Assembly: GCF_051958935.1 (NCBI RefSeq)
Contig: NZ_JBQCFP010000127.1
Coordinates: 1-64,000, forward strand
Length of the DNA stretch: 64,000 nucleotides
Origin: Dokdonella_A sp051958935
GTDB lineage: Bacteria; Pseudomonadota; Gammaproteobacteria; Xanthomonadales; Rhodanobacteraceae
Reading direction: 5' to 3'
Shown here: positions 7,730 through 16,196 of the stretch, piece after piece
Numbering within the stretch: position 1 is the first letter of the stretch
How the letters are laid out: each line of letters opens with the position of its first letter
Translations under genes and position numbers: made by a program
Notes under the pieces: model-generated
Told to the model about the DNA's origin: nothing
The model's input: only the letters and a program-made list of their open reading frames with translations
Database searches by the model: none

Positions 7730-8161
7730 CTAGAACGCCACGCACGCCACCGTGCGCTCGCGCAGTACCGCTTCCTGCCGGAAGCGTTCGCGGTACGCGG
7801 CGACGACCGCGCGCAGCGCCGCGTCGCTGGAGGGAGAACGATCGTGCACGACGACGAGCACGCGGCTCGCTTCGCTCACCGCCACGCCATCATGGCCGAG
7901 CCAATGGCCGCGTGCGTCGAACGTCGTGTAGCCGCGCGGGAATGCATGCGCGAGCACCTCGGCCTCGAAACGCTGCCAGTTCGCTTCGTCGACCTCGCCG
8001 CCGCCCGGCGTCGCGCGGCCGAAGTAGAGCGTATCGCGCAGCAGCGACTGTTCGTCGCTGCCGCAGCCGAGCGGATGGTCGCGCACCCACTCCGCATGGC
8101 AGCCCGCGAGCGCGGCGAGCGCGCCCGCGAGACCGGCTCGTGCGAACGGGCGAACCCTCAC
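7730..8161 (-). CDS. DUF3574 lipoprotein
   Basis: A 143-residue protein with an N-terminal lipoprotein signal (AALAGC, Cys near residue 21). The domain carries the DUF3574 pattern: RDTLYFG, NWQRFEAEVLAHAFPRGYTTFDARGHW and SRVLVVVHD. Its function is unknown; related proteins are periplasmic lipoproteins. It starts with GTG overlapping the TGA of the S9 peptidase gene (GTGA), so it is the second gene of a two-gene minus-strand unit. Only 5 bp separate its stop from that of the convergent deacetylase gene. Confidence 0.8.
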   Translation of the reverse strand: MRVRPFARAGLAGALAALAGCHAEWVRDHPLGCGSDEQSLLRDTLYFGRATPGGGEVDEANWQRFEAEVLAHAFPRGYTTFDARGHWLGHDGVAVSEASRVLVVVHDRSPSSDAALRAVVAAYRERFRQEAVLRERTVACVAF

Positions 8162-10614
8162 CGGAGGTTGGCCTGGAACAGCTTGTGGATGCGCTTGTAC
8201 TCGTCGAGCCAGGAGTCGGCGTGGGTGAAGCCGTGGCGGTCGAGCGGATAGCCGGCGAGCTCGAAGTCGTCCTTGTGCAGCTCGATCAGGCGCTGGTACA
8301 GGCGCACCGAATCCTCGAACAGCACGTTGTCGTCGATCATGCCGTGCGCGATCAGCAGCGGGCCGCGCAGGCCGTCGGCGAACTCGATCGGCGAGGAGCG
8401 CGCGTACGCGATCGGATCGACCTGCGGCGTATTGAGGATGTTCGATGTGTACTCGTGGTTGTATTGCGCCCAGTCGGTGACGGGGCGCAACGCGGCACCG
8501 GCGCGGAAAACCTCGGGTGCGCGGAACATTGCCATCAATGTCATGAAGCCGCCGTACGAGCCGCCGTAGACGCCGACGCGCTGCGGGTCGACCGCCGCGT
8601 TCTTCTCGAGCCAGTGCACGCCGTCGACGAGATCCTCGAGTTCGGGGTGGCCCATCTGGCGGTAGATCGCCGTGCGCCAGTCGCGGCCGTAACCCTCGCT
8701 AGCGCGGTAATCGATGTCGAGCACGACGTAACCTTCCCCGACGAGCAGGTTGTGGAACATCTGCTCGCGGAAGTAGTACGGGAACTGCTCGTGCACGTTC
8801 TGCGTGTAGCCGGCGCCGTGCACGAACAGTACGGCCGGATGCTTCTTCGACGCGTCGAAATCCTTCGCCTGGTAGAACTTCGCGTAGATCGGCTGCTTCA
8901 CGTGCGTCGACGGGATTTCGATGATCCGCGGCTCGATCCACGTGCGCGCCTTGTAGTCCGCCGTGCGCGTATCGGTGAGTTCGCGCAACTTGCCGCCATC
9001 GACCGTGACGACCGCGAGCTGCGCGGGTACGTACGCGCTCGAATGCAGCACGGCGAGGCGCGTGGCGTCCGGCGACAGCGCGAATTGCTGCATGCCGTGC
9101 AGGTTCGTCACGCGCTCGAGCGTGCCGCCCGCACTGGCGACGCGGTAGACGTCGTAGCGATACGGCGCTTCGGCATTCGCACGCAGGTAGAACCAGCGCC
9201 CGTCGGGCGACTGCACCGGTGCGGACACCTCGAAGCGGCCGCTGGTCAGCGCCTTCGCCTTGCCGCCTGGCTGCTTCGCGTAGAGCTGCGCGTAGCCGCT
9301 CTCCTCCGACACGTACCAGAGCGTGCGGTCGTCGCGCTCCCAGCCGAACTCGTTGAAGTTCCAGTTGATCCATGCGGGATCGGTGAGGCGGTGCTGGTTC
9401 ACGAGCTTCGCGCGGTCGAAGTCGACCGAGGCGATCCAGCGGTCCTTGTTGTCGATCGCGCGGATCTGGATCGCGAGCGAGGCGCCATCGGCGCTCCAGG
9501 CGATGCCGCCACCGCCACCGTCGTCCCCGTCGGAGACGATACGCACCGCACGCGTCTTCGCCTCGTCCTTGCCCGCGTCCTTCTTCGCCTCCGCCTTTGC
9601 GGCGTCGTGCGCATCGGCGTCCTTCGTCGCATCGAGTTCGCGCTTGCGTCGCGCGTTCTCCTCGCGCACCGACTTCAGCGGATCGTCGTGGATGCCGGGC
9701 AGGTCCTCGCTCGCGAGCGCATGCTGCACATGCCGCTCGAGGTCGAGCAGCACGAGCGATTGCGGCGCGGGGTCGTTGCGCCCGACGCGCGTACGCTCGT
9801 CTTCCTGTTCCTCGTAACCCGATTCGGTCACGAAGCGCTGCAGCTTGCCCTGCTTGCCGTGCTCGTAGCCCTTCGGCGAGGTCACGACGAGCATCCAGCG
9901 CCCGTTCGGCGACAATGAAGTGCTTTCGATCTTGACCTCGTCGCCGAGGTAGAACGGCAGCGGCGCGCGCGTCGGGTCGCCCTTGGCGAACTCCTCGCCG
10001 TGGCGCGTGCGCGCGTCGCGGTCGGCCTTGTCCTTGCGCAGGGTCGAGAACCAGCGCAGCTGGTCGGCACCGAGGTCGTCCGGCTTCTTCGCCTGCGGGT
10101 CCTTCTCGGCCTTGACGATCGCGGCCGGCCCGCCGATCGCGCTGGCGATGTCGTAGCGGAACCATGCGTTGCCGACGCGATATTGCAGGCTGCCGCCGTC
10201 GGCGGAAAACTGGGGCGAGGCCTCATCTTCCGGCGTGCGCGTGACCTGGACGAGCCGGCCGCTGCCGACCTCGCGCAGGAACACGTCGCCATTGCGCACG
10301 AACGCGGCGCGCGCGCGCGCGCGGTCGAATACCGGTTCACCGCCATCGGCGCCGGCCATCGCGGCGGGATCGACGATCGCATCGCGGCCGTCGCCGAGGT
10401 CGATGCGATGGCGGTCGCGCACGGGCGAGCCGCTGCGCTTGAGGTCGTAGTAGATGCTGGCGCCGTCGACGCTCCAGTACGCATTCTCGACCGGTGCGCC
10501 GATCCAGTCCGGATCGGCCATCGCCTGCTCCAGCGTGATCGACGGGGCAGCCCCGGCCGGCGCGGCCGCGAAGCCGACCAGGGCGACGAAACAGGCGACG
10601 GCAAGACGATCCAT
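8158..10614 (-). CDS. S9 family prolyl oligopeptidase/dipeptidyl peptidase, exported
   Basis: An 818-residue serine peptidase of the DPP-IV/acylaminoacyl-peptidase type. I chose ATG 10614 because it gives a signal peptide (DRLAVACFVALVGFAAAPAGA). The open frame extends 69 codons further, but that part reads through an intergenic palindromic repeat. The N-terminal two thirds form a beta-propeller; the C-terminal catalytic domain shows GGSYGG with nucleophile S686, an acidic residue near 761 in HGMIDDN and H794 in RHGFTH. The likely role is trimming peptides in the periplasm. A charged Lys/Asp/Ala-rich insert near residues 325-355 (RKRELDATKDADAHDAAKAE) is probably a disordered loop. Confidence 0.92.
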   Translation of the reverse strand: MDRLAVACFVALVGFAAAPAGAAPSITLEQAMADPDWIGAPVENAYWSVDGASIYYDLKRSGSPVRDRHRIDLGDGRDAIVDPAAMAGADGGEPVFDRARARAAFVRNGDVFLREVGSGRLVQVTRTPEDEASPQFSADGGSLQYRVGNAWFRYDIASAIGGPAAIVKAEKDPQAKKPDDLGADQLRWFSTLRKDKADRDARTRHGEEFAKGDPTRAPLPFYLGDEVKIESTSLSPNGRWMLVVTSPKGYEHGKQGKLQRFVTESGYEEQEDERTRVGRNDPAPQSLVLLDLERHVQHALASEDLPGIHDDPLKSVREENARRKRELDATKDADAHDAAKAEAKKDAGKDEAKTRAVRIVSDGDDGGGGGIAWSADGASLAIQIRAIDNKDRWIASVDFDRAKLVNQHRLTDPAWINWNFNEFGWERDDRTLWYVSEESGYAQLYAKQPGGKAKALTSGRFEVSAPVQSPDGRWFYLRANAEAPYRYDVYRVASAGGTLERVTNLHGMQQFALSPDATRLAVLHSSAYVPAQLAVVTVDGGKLRELTDTRTADYKARTWIEPRIIEIPSTHVKQPIYAKFYQAKDFDASKKHPAVLFVHGAGYTQNVHEQFPYYFREQMFHNLLVGEGYVVLDIDYRASEGYGRDWRTAIYRQMGHPELEDLVDGVHWLEKNAAVDPQRVGVYGGSYGGFMTLMAMFRAPEVFRAGAALRPVTDWAQYNHEYTSNILNTPQVDPIAYARSSPIEFADGLRGPLLIAHGMIDDNVLFEDSVRLYQRLIELHKDDFELAGYPLDRHGFTHADSWLDEYKRIHKLFQANLR

Positions 10615-10746
10615 ATGGGGCTCCGCGGGCACGTGAAGCCCACAGGATAACGGCTCCCGCCCGCCCCGTACCGGCCCGGAAGTAAGCGTCATGCAAAGGG
10701 GATGCGGAGGCGCACCTTGCCGGCATTCGGGAGCCAGGAAAAGCCT

Positions 10747-10826
10747 GAAACACGAAGCACCGAGCACCACGAAGAAGGCAATCAAGAATGAGCCTTCCTC
10801 TGTGTGCTCGGTGTGCTCCATGTTTC
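10747..10826. repeat. Palindromic intergenic repeat, family E
   Basis: An imperfect inverted repeat with arms of about 33-35 bp around an 11-12 bp loop. The left arm begins GAAACACGAAGCACCGAGCA and the right arm ends GTGCTCCATGTTTC. Its transcript would fold into a long hairpin. It shares the GAAACACGAAG core with the repeat after hemC. It causes a spurious N-terminal extension (EHTEHTEE) on the S9 peptidase frame. Confidence 0.75.
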
Positions 10827-10880
10827 AATCTTTGTCTTTGCGGCCCGATCCGTGTCGAAGATTGGACGGGCCAGCCCGGC

Positions 10881-12419
10881 TCAGCCCTCGAAGCCGTTTG
10901 CGAAGATCGAATCGCCGCCCGCGCGAATCACGCGGAGCGCATCGATGCGGGCGCTGCCGGCGCTGCCGTTGGTGAAGACGAGGTCGAGCGTGCCGTCGGT
11001 GACGTCGACCTCGAAGCGGCGCACGGTCGCGACGTCTGCGCCGACGCTCGCGATGATGTCGAAGTCGTCGAGGACGGTCGTGCCTTCGATCGCGACGTCG
11101 AAGATGCGTTGGCCGGCGGCAGTGTTGTAGGTGTCGGCGAACTGGAGTTCGACTCTGTAGCGGCCGTCGAACACCGGGATGTGGTAGGCGAAGTTGCCGT
11201 AGCGCCAGTCGTTGTAGAGCGCGTCGTCGTCGCTGCCGGCGACCACGTGTGACGAGACCTGCACGCTGCCGCCGGAGTAGAACGCGTCGGCCGCGTACGG
11301 CGTGCCGTCCGTGGCGAGCCAGTCGTCGCCGCCGGCATTGATCGCGGCGACGACGGTGCCCGGTTGCGGCGGTGGCCCGGTGCGCGTCACGCGCAAGGCG
11401 TCGTTGAAGGTCGTGTGGCCGCCCCATGCGGCGTGTCCGCTCGGCGTGGTCGCGGTCACGCGCAGCAGGTTCGCGCCTTCGACGAGGGCGATGCCGTCCG
11501 CACTCCAAGCGGTCGTGCCCGCCGCCGCGCCTGAGGCGCCCCCGGCGCGGTCCCAAGCCACCGATTCGATCGGCTCGCCATCGTTGTCGGCGCTGCCGGC
11601 GAGATCGATGAGCGCGTCCTCGGTCGACAGCGCGCTCGCGGCGGTCGGCGAGGTGATGCGCAGCAGCGGAGGCAGTGGCGAACCCGTGCCGCCGCGCACC
11701 TGAGAGACGAGCCAGGGAAACAGCAGCGGATGCGCGTAGGCGACGCTCCAGATGCCGTGGCCGCCGGTGTCGTAGCGCGTATAGATCGTGCTCGCGCCCG
11801 CATTGCGCAGTGCCGCGACGAGGTTGTCGGAGCCGTCGACGCCGACGGTCGGATCGTTCGCCGCATGGAAGAACCACATCGGCAAGCCCGCCACCGTCGC
11901 CGCCGCGTTGGTCGCGCCGTTGCCCGACATCGGCACGGCCGCAGCGAAGCGGGCCGGTTGCGCGGTGACCGCGCTCCACGTGCCCATGCCGCCCATCGAG
12001 AGGCCGGTCACGTACACGCGGTCGGGGTCGATGTGGTACGCGGCCGCGACCTGGTCGACGAGGCCGATCGCACTGGTCAGGGTCGCGCCGCTCCACCAGC
12101 CGTCGGTCGGGCATTGCGGCGCGATCATGAACACCGGTTGCAGCGCGAGCTGCTCGTCGCCGAGCAGGCTCAGAGCGCCGTTCGCGTTGTTGCGCAGCTG
12201 CGCCTCGTTGTCACTGCCGCGCTCGCCCGCGCCGTGCAGGAAGAGGATCAAGGGATACGCCTGCGCGCCGTCGTAGCCGGGCGGGACGAAGTAGCGGAAC
12301 GGCTGGTTGCTGCCGTCGGTCGCATGATCGTAGAGGAAGTCGGCGGCCGAGGTCGCCGCGGCGGGGCCGGCGGCTGACAGCGTGAACAGTGCGGCGAGCA
12401 ATGCGGTGCGGGCGGACAT
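10881..12419 (-). CDS. Secreted esterase with Ig-like and malectin-like domains
   Basis: A 512-residue exported protein with a signal peptide at residues 1-22. Residues about 25-240 form a polyhydroxybutyrate-depolymerase/feruloyl-esterase-like alpha/beta hydrolase: LFLHGAGERG, nucleophile elbow GLSMGGMG, FHAANDPTV (Asp) and TGGHGIW (His). An Ig-like segment follows (about 250-340). A malectin-like carbohydrate-binding domain follows that: INAGGDDWLATDGTPYAAD and VELQFADTYN. The chain ends DSIFANGFEG, a tail shared with other secreted proteins here. A role in cleaving ester links in plant polysaccharide or polyester is plausible but not shown by the sequence. Confidence 0.88.
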   Translation of the reverse strand: MSARTALLAALFTLSAAGPAAATSAADFLYDHATDGSNQPFRYFVPPGYDGAQAYPLILFLHGAGERGSDNEAQLRNNANGALSLLGDEQLALQPVFMIAPQCPTDGWWSGATLTSAIGLVDQVAAAYHIDPDRVYVTGLSMGGMGTWSAVTAQPARFAAAVPMSGNGATNAAATVAGLPMWFFHAANDPTVGVDGSDNLVAALRNAGASTIYTRYDTGGHGIWSVAYAHPLLFPWLVSQVRGGTGSPLPPLLRITSPTAASALSTEDALIDLAGSADNDGEPIESVAWDRAGGASGAAAGTTAWSADGIALVEGANLLRVTATTPSGHAAWGGHTTFNDALRVTRTGPPPQPGTVVAAINAGGDDWLATDGTPYAADAFYSGGSVQVSSHVVAGSDDDALYNDWRYGNFAYHIPVFDGRYRVELQFADTYNTAAGQRIFDVAIEGTTVLDDFDIIASVGADVATVRRFEVDVTDGTLDLVFTNGSAGSARIDALRVIRAGGDSIFANGFEG

Positions 12420-12560
12420 GGCGAGCGTCGGCCTTGCGCGGGGGAGGGCGCGCGCACGCTAGCACGTGGCGCCGACGCAATCCGGCACTGTGTCGCAGCC
12501 GGGCTTGGCAAACCGACGCCGCGCGGGCAGCCTGTGCGCATCGCCCGCCTGGAGCCTGCC

Positions 12561-13232
12561 GTGGATCTCTTGCCCTGCGTCGAAACCGAAACCGCCGCCA
12601 ATCCCACCCACGCGGTGATCTGGCTGCACGGCCTCGGCGCCGACGGCAACGACTTCGCGCCGATCGTGCCCGAGCTCGTCGACCGGAGCTGGCCGACGCT
12701 GCGCTTCGTGTTCCCGCATGCGCCGGTGCGCCCGGTCACCATCAACGGCGGCATGCGCATGCGCGCGTGGTACGACATCAAGGGCGCGCGCATCGAGGAC
12801 AAGCAGGACGAGCCGGGCATCCGCGCGTCGATCGGCCAGCTCGACGCACTGATCGCGCGCGAAGGCGAGCGCGGCATCGCGCCCGCACGCGTGCTGCTGG
12901 CCGGCTTTTCGCAGGGCGGCGCGATCGCGCTCGCCGGCGGCGTGCGCCATGCGCAGCGCCTCGCCGGCATCGTCGCGCTGTCGACCTACCTGCCGCTGTC
13001 CGAACGCACCGCGGACGAGCGCAGCGACGCCAATCGCGACGTGCCGGTCTTCATGGCGCACGGCAGCCACGATCCGGTCGTGCCCGAGCCGCTCGGCGCG
13101 GCGAGTCGCGATGTGCTGGCCCGGCTCGGCTACGGCGTCGACTGGCATGTCTACCCGATGGCGCACCAGGTCTGCGCGCAGGAGATCGCCGACCTGCGCG
13201 CGTGGATCGGCGCGCGCCTTGCCGGCACCTGA
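12561..13232 (+). CDS. Carboxylesterase / phospholipase-like alpha/beta hydrolase
   Basis: A 223-residue cytosolic hydrolase of the abhydrolase_2 (EstB/acyl-protein-thioesterase) family. The start is GTG 12561, with GGAG six bases upstream; relatives begin at the same LLPCVETETA segment. An in-frame GTG at 12534 would add nine residues. Motifs: AVIWLHGLGADGNDF (oxyanion loop), LLAGFSQGG (nucleophile Ser), HGSHDPVV (Asp) and YPMAHQVCAQE (His). It hydrolyses short-chain esters; the physiological substrate is unknown. It is divergent from the secreted esterase gene. Confidence 0.93.
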   Translation: MDLLPCVETETAANPTHAVIWLHGLGADGNDFAPIVPELVDRSWPTLRFVFPHAPVRPVTINGGMRMRAWYDIKGARIEDKQDEPGIRASIGQLDALIAREGERGIAPARVLLAGFSQGGAIALAGGVRHAQRLAGIVALSTYLPLSERTADERSDANRDVPVFMAHGSHDPVVPEPLGAASRDVLARLGYGVDWHVYPMAHQVCAQEIADLRAWIGARLAGT

Positions 13233-13368
13233 GTCGAGCGGATCGGGGCCAACCGCACGGGACCGCGCCGCCCGCGACCGCCACGTGGACACCTGCGCCG
13301 GCTTCCCGCAGGCGCGCGGCGCCGTTCCGCTCCTGCGCGGCGCACAGCGCGCCTCCTATACTCGCCGC

Positions 13369-14439
13369 ATGGAATCGGGATCTCCACGGCAAACGGCTGC
13401 AGCGACGGCATCGGCCACGCCGAACTGGCTGCCGCAGTTCTGCAGCGGCCCGACCTTGTTCGCGCTGATGGTCGTGGCCGAACTCGTCGCGCTCGTCATC
13501 GTGCTGGTGCCGGATGCCGCCGAACGCGGCTGGCTTCCGCGCCTCGGGGTGCTCAGCGTCTACGTGCAATGGCTCGCGCTGCTCAATGCCGTCGTGCTGT
13601 GCTCGATGCGTGCGTTCCTGCAGCGCCTGCCCGAACGCGCCGGTTTCTTCACCGCGTGGGCGATCGGCGTGGCGGTGACCGCACTCGGCAGTGCGGTCGT
13701 GCTGCGCATGGACCAGGCGCTCGGGCTGCAGCTGACTGCGCCCGTCGGCGAGGGCGTGCGCTTCGTGTTCGTCAACGCGGCGATCTGCGCACTGATCGCC
13801 GCCGCGCTGCTGCGTTACCTGTTCGTGCTCGAGCGCTGGCGCGAGCGCGTGCGCGCGGCGGCGAAGGCGCAGGTCGACGCGCTGCAGGCGCGCATCCGGC
13901 CGCACTTCCTGTTCAACAGCATGAACACGATCGCGAGCCTGATCCGCACGCGCCCGGGCGATGCCGAGCGCACGGTGGAGGACCTGTCCGAACTCTTCCG
14001 CGCCGCGCTCGGCAGCGACGACGGCCACGGCACGCTCGGCGACGAACTCGACCTCGTCGGCCGCTACCTCGACATCGAGCGGCTGCGCCTGGGCGATCGC
14101 CTCCAGGTCGAGATCGACGTCGACGGCGTGCCGCGTGCATTCCACCTGCCGCGCCTGCTGCTGCAGCCGCTGGTCGAGAACGCGATCTACCACGGCATCC
14201 AGCCTCGCGCCGATGGCGGCATCCTGCGCCTGTGCGGCCGGCCGCTCGAGGCGGGTGTCGAAATCGTGATGACCAATCCGCTGCCGCCGAACGCGACCGT
14301 GCGCGGCAACGGCGTCGCGCTGGCGAACATCCGCGCGCGCATCGAGTACCATTTCGGCGCGCGCGGCGAGCTCCGCGTGGAGCCGGGACCGGACCTGTAT
14401 ACCGTGAGCGTGCGCCTGCCGGAGGAAGCTGTCCGATGA
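13369..14439 (+). CDS. algZ: Sensor histidine kinase, LytS/AlgZ type
   Basis: A 356-residue membrane kinase. Four hydrophobic segments lie between residues about 22 and 155. The His_kinase domain begins with RPHFLFNSMNTIASLI (phospho-accepting H179), and the ATPase domain shows PRLLLQPLVENAIYHGIQP with the N-box and GNGVALANIRARI. I chose ATG 13369; the open frame extends upstream into the esterase gene and beyond, which is not credible. The order algZ-algR-hemC matches the Pseudomonas locus, where AlgZ/FimS controls AlgR in alginate and type IV pilus regulation. Here the target genes are unknown. It overlaps algR by ATGA. Confidence 0.9.
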   Translation: MESGSPRQTAAATASATPNWLPQFCSGPTLFALMVVAELVALVIVLVPDAAERGWLPRLGVLSVYVQWLALLNAVVLCSMRAFLQRLPERAGFFTAWAIGVAVTALGSAVVLRMDQALGLQLTAPVGEGVRFVFVNAAICALIAAALLRYLFVLERWRERVRAAAKAQVDALQARIRPHFLFNSMNTIASLIRTRPGDAERTVEDLSELFRAALGSDDGHGTLGDELDLVGRYLDIERLRLGDRLQVEIDVDGVPRAFHLPRLLLQPLVENAIYHGIQPRADGGILRLCGRPLEAGVEIVMTNPLPPNATVRGNGVALANIRARIEYHFGARGELRVEPGPDLYTVSVRLPEEAVR

Positions 14440-15170
14440 GAGCGCTGGTCGTCGACGACGAGCCGCTGGCGCGCGAGCGCATGCGCGCGCTGCTGGCCGA
14501 GATCGGCGACGTCGACGTCGTCGGCGAGGCCGGCAACGGTCGCGACGCACTCGACGCGGTCGCGCAGCTCGGTCCGGACGTGCTGCTGCTCGACATCCGC
14601 ATGCCGGTGATGGACGGCATCGAGGCCGCGCGCCACCTGGGCGAGCTCGAGTCGCCGCCTGCGCTGATCTTCTGCACCGCCTACGGCGACCATGCGCTCG
14701 CCGCGTTCGACGCCAATGCGGTCGATTACCTGCTCAAGCCCGTACGCAGCGACCGCCTGCGCGCCGCGCTCGCCAAGGCCCGGCGCTGGAGCGGCGAGGA
14801 AGCGCGCGGCGTCGAACGCGCGCTCGGCGCCGACCGCGCACGCACGCACCTGTGCGCACGCGTGCGCGGCAGCCTCGTGCTGGTGCCGGTCGCCGAGGTC
14901 GCCTACCTGCTCGCCGAGGACAAGTACGTCGTCGTGCACCACGCACGCGGCGAAGTGCTCATCGAGGAGCCCTTGAAGGCACTAGAGGAGGAGTTCGACG
15001 ACCGCTTCGTGCGCATCCACCGCAACTGCCTCGTCGCGCGTGCCAAGCTGACCGGCCTCACGCGCACGCCGGACGGGCGCCTGTACGCCAATGTCGAGGG
15101 CGTCACCGCCTCACTCGAGGTGAGCCGCCGCAACCTGCCCGCGCTGCGCAAGCTGATCCGGACCCTATGA
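14436..15170 (+). CDS. algR: LytTR response regulator, AlgR-like
   Basis: A 244-residue response regulator. The receiver domain has D7 and D8, the phospho-acceptor D53 (LLLDIRMPVMDG), T81 (FCTAYGDHAL) and K101 (LLKPV), all present. The LytTR DNA-binding domain spans about 140-244 (EVAYLLAEDKYVVVH, then FVRIHRNCLVA). It overlaps algZ upstream and hemC downstream by four bases each, so the three proteins are probably made from one mRNA. In Pseudomonas, AlgR binds upstream of twitching-motility and alginate genes; that role is known for the family and only inferred here. Confidence 0.93.
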   Translation: MRALVVDDEPLARERMRALLAEIGDVDVVGEAGNGRDALDAVAQLGPDVLLLDIRMPVMDGIEAARHLGELESPPALIFCTAYGDHALAAFDANAVDYLLKPVRSDRLRAALAKARRWSGEEARGVERALGADRARTHLCARVRGSLVLVPVAEVAYLLAEDKYVVVHHARGEVLIEEPLKALEEEFDDRFVRIHRNCLVARAKLTGLTRTPDGRLYANVEGVTASLEVSRRNLPALRKLIRTL

Positions 15171-16096
15171 AGAAGACCCTGCGCATCGCCACCCGCCAGA
15201 GTGCGCTCGCCCTGTGGCAAGCCGAACACGTCGCCGCGCGCCTGCGCGCGGCGCATGCGGACCTCGCGGTCGAACTCGTGCCGATGACCACGCGCGGCGA
15301 CGAGATCATCGACCGCCCGCTCGCGACGATCGGCGGCAAGGGCCTGTTCCTCAAGGAACTCGAAGTCGCGATGCTCGAGCGCCGCGCCGACATCGCGGTG
15401 CATTCGTTCAAGGACGTGCCGATGGAACTCGAACCGGGCTTCGCGATCGGTGCCGTGCTCGAGCGCGCCGACGCCGCCGACGCGTACATCAGCAGCCGCT
15501 GGCCGCGCCTCGCGCAGCTGCCGCAGGGCGCGCGCGTCGGCAGCTCGTCCCTGCGTCGCCAGTCGCAGCTGCGCGCATTGCGGCCCGACCTCGAACTCGC
15601 CGACCTGCGCGGCAACGTCAACACGCGCCTCGCCAAGCTGGACGCGGGTGACTACGACGCGATCATCCTCGCCTGCGCCGGCATCGAGCGGCTCGGCCTC
15701 GGCACGCGCATCGCCGAGCGCCTCGCCGCGCCCGACTGGCTGCCCGCGGTCGCGCAGGGCGCGATCGCGATCGAATGCCGCGCGGGCGACGCCGCCGTGC
15801 TCGACCTCGTGCGCGTCCTCGAGGACCCCGACACGCACTGCTGCGTCGCCGCCGAGCGCGCGATGAACCTCGATCTCCATGGCAGCTGCAACGTGCCGAT
15901 CGCCGGCTACTGTGTCGAAACGGAAACCGGCCTCGCCCTGTGGGGTCTCGTCGGCGACGCCGCCACCGGCCGCGTCATCCGCGCCGAAGCGCGCGGTTCG
16001 CGCGACGCGCCCGAAGCACTCGGCCGCGAAGTCGCCGCGTTGCTGCGCGAACGGGGTGCTGACGAGATTCTGCGTGGTGCGGGAGCCGGCGATTGA
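15167..16096 (+). CDS. hemC: Porphobilinogen deaminase (hydroxymethylbilane synthase)
   Basis: HemC polymerises four porphobilinogen units to hydroxymethylbilane in haem and sirohaem synthesis. The 309-residue protein has the family's full length. It carries the N-terminal RIATRQSALALWQAEHV, GKGLFLKELE, VHSFKDVPM (catalytic Asp), the GSSSLRRQ-QLR substrate loop, LRGNVNTRLAKLD and the dipyrromethane-binding Cys C241 in HGSCNVPIAG. Its start overlaps algR (ATGA). hemD does not follow; a repeat and a strong hairpin end the unit. Confidence 0.97.
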   Translation: MKKTLRIATRQSALALWQAEHVAARLRAAHADLAVELVPMTTRGDEIIDRPLATIGGKGLFLKELEVAMLERRADIAVHSFKDVPMELEPGFAIGAVLERADAADAYISSRWPRLAQLPQGARVGSSSLRRQSQLRALRPDLELADLRGNVNTRLAKLDAGDYDAIILACAGIERLGLGTRIAERLAAPDWLPAVAQGAIAIECRAGDAAVLDLVRVLEDPDTHCCVAAERAMNLDLHGSCNVPIAGYCVETETGLALWGLVGDAATGRVIRAEARGSRDAPEALGREVAALLRERGADEILRGAGAGD

Positions 16097-16140
16097 AACA
16101 CGAAGGATGCGAAAGAGGGAAAGAACAGCTTCGTGTTTCA
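16094..16140. repeat. Palindromic repeat, family E, at hemC stop
   Basis: Perfect 12-bp inverted repeat TGAAACACGAAG (16094-16105) / CTTCGTGTTTCA (16129-16140) around a 23-base loop. The first TGA is the hemC stop codon. The core matches the repeat upstream of the S9 peptidase gene. Confidence 0.8.
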
Positions 16141-16159
16141 GGCTCTGCCTTCTTGAAAC

Positions 16160-16184
16160 CCGGCGCCGCTACGCGCGGCGCCGG
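16160..16184. terminator. GC-rich hairpin between convergent hemC and DUF481 gene
   Basis: CCGGCGCCGC - TACGC - GCGGCGCCGG, perfect 10-bp arms with a five-base loop, placed midway between two convergent genes. There is no T-run on either side, so it may serve as a bidirectional RNA-stabilising or pausing hairpin rather than a classic intrinsic terminator. Confidence 0.6.
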
Positions 16185-16196
16185 ATGTGAAGCGCA

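Noticed and set aside
7912..9918. A 668-codon plus-strand open frame opposite the S9 peptidase gene
   Set aside because: Same GC-shadow effect; the minus strand has the catalytic Ser/Asp/His motifs and a signal peptide.
8158..10614. Frameshift or fusion suggested by the charged Lys/Asp/Ala insert in the S9 peptidase
   Set aside because: The frame is open across it and both flanks belong to one propeller domain; it is more likely a disordered loop.
10615..10821. A 69-residue N-terminal extension of the S9 peptidase beginning EHTEHTEE
   Set aside because: It is read from an intergenic palindromic repeat; the signal peptide begins at ATG 10614.
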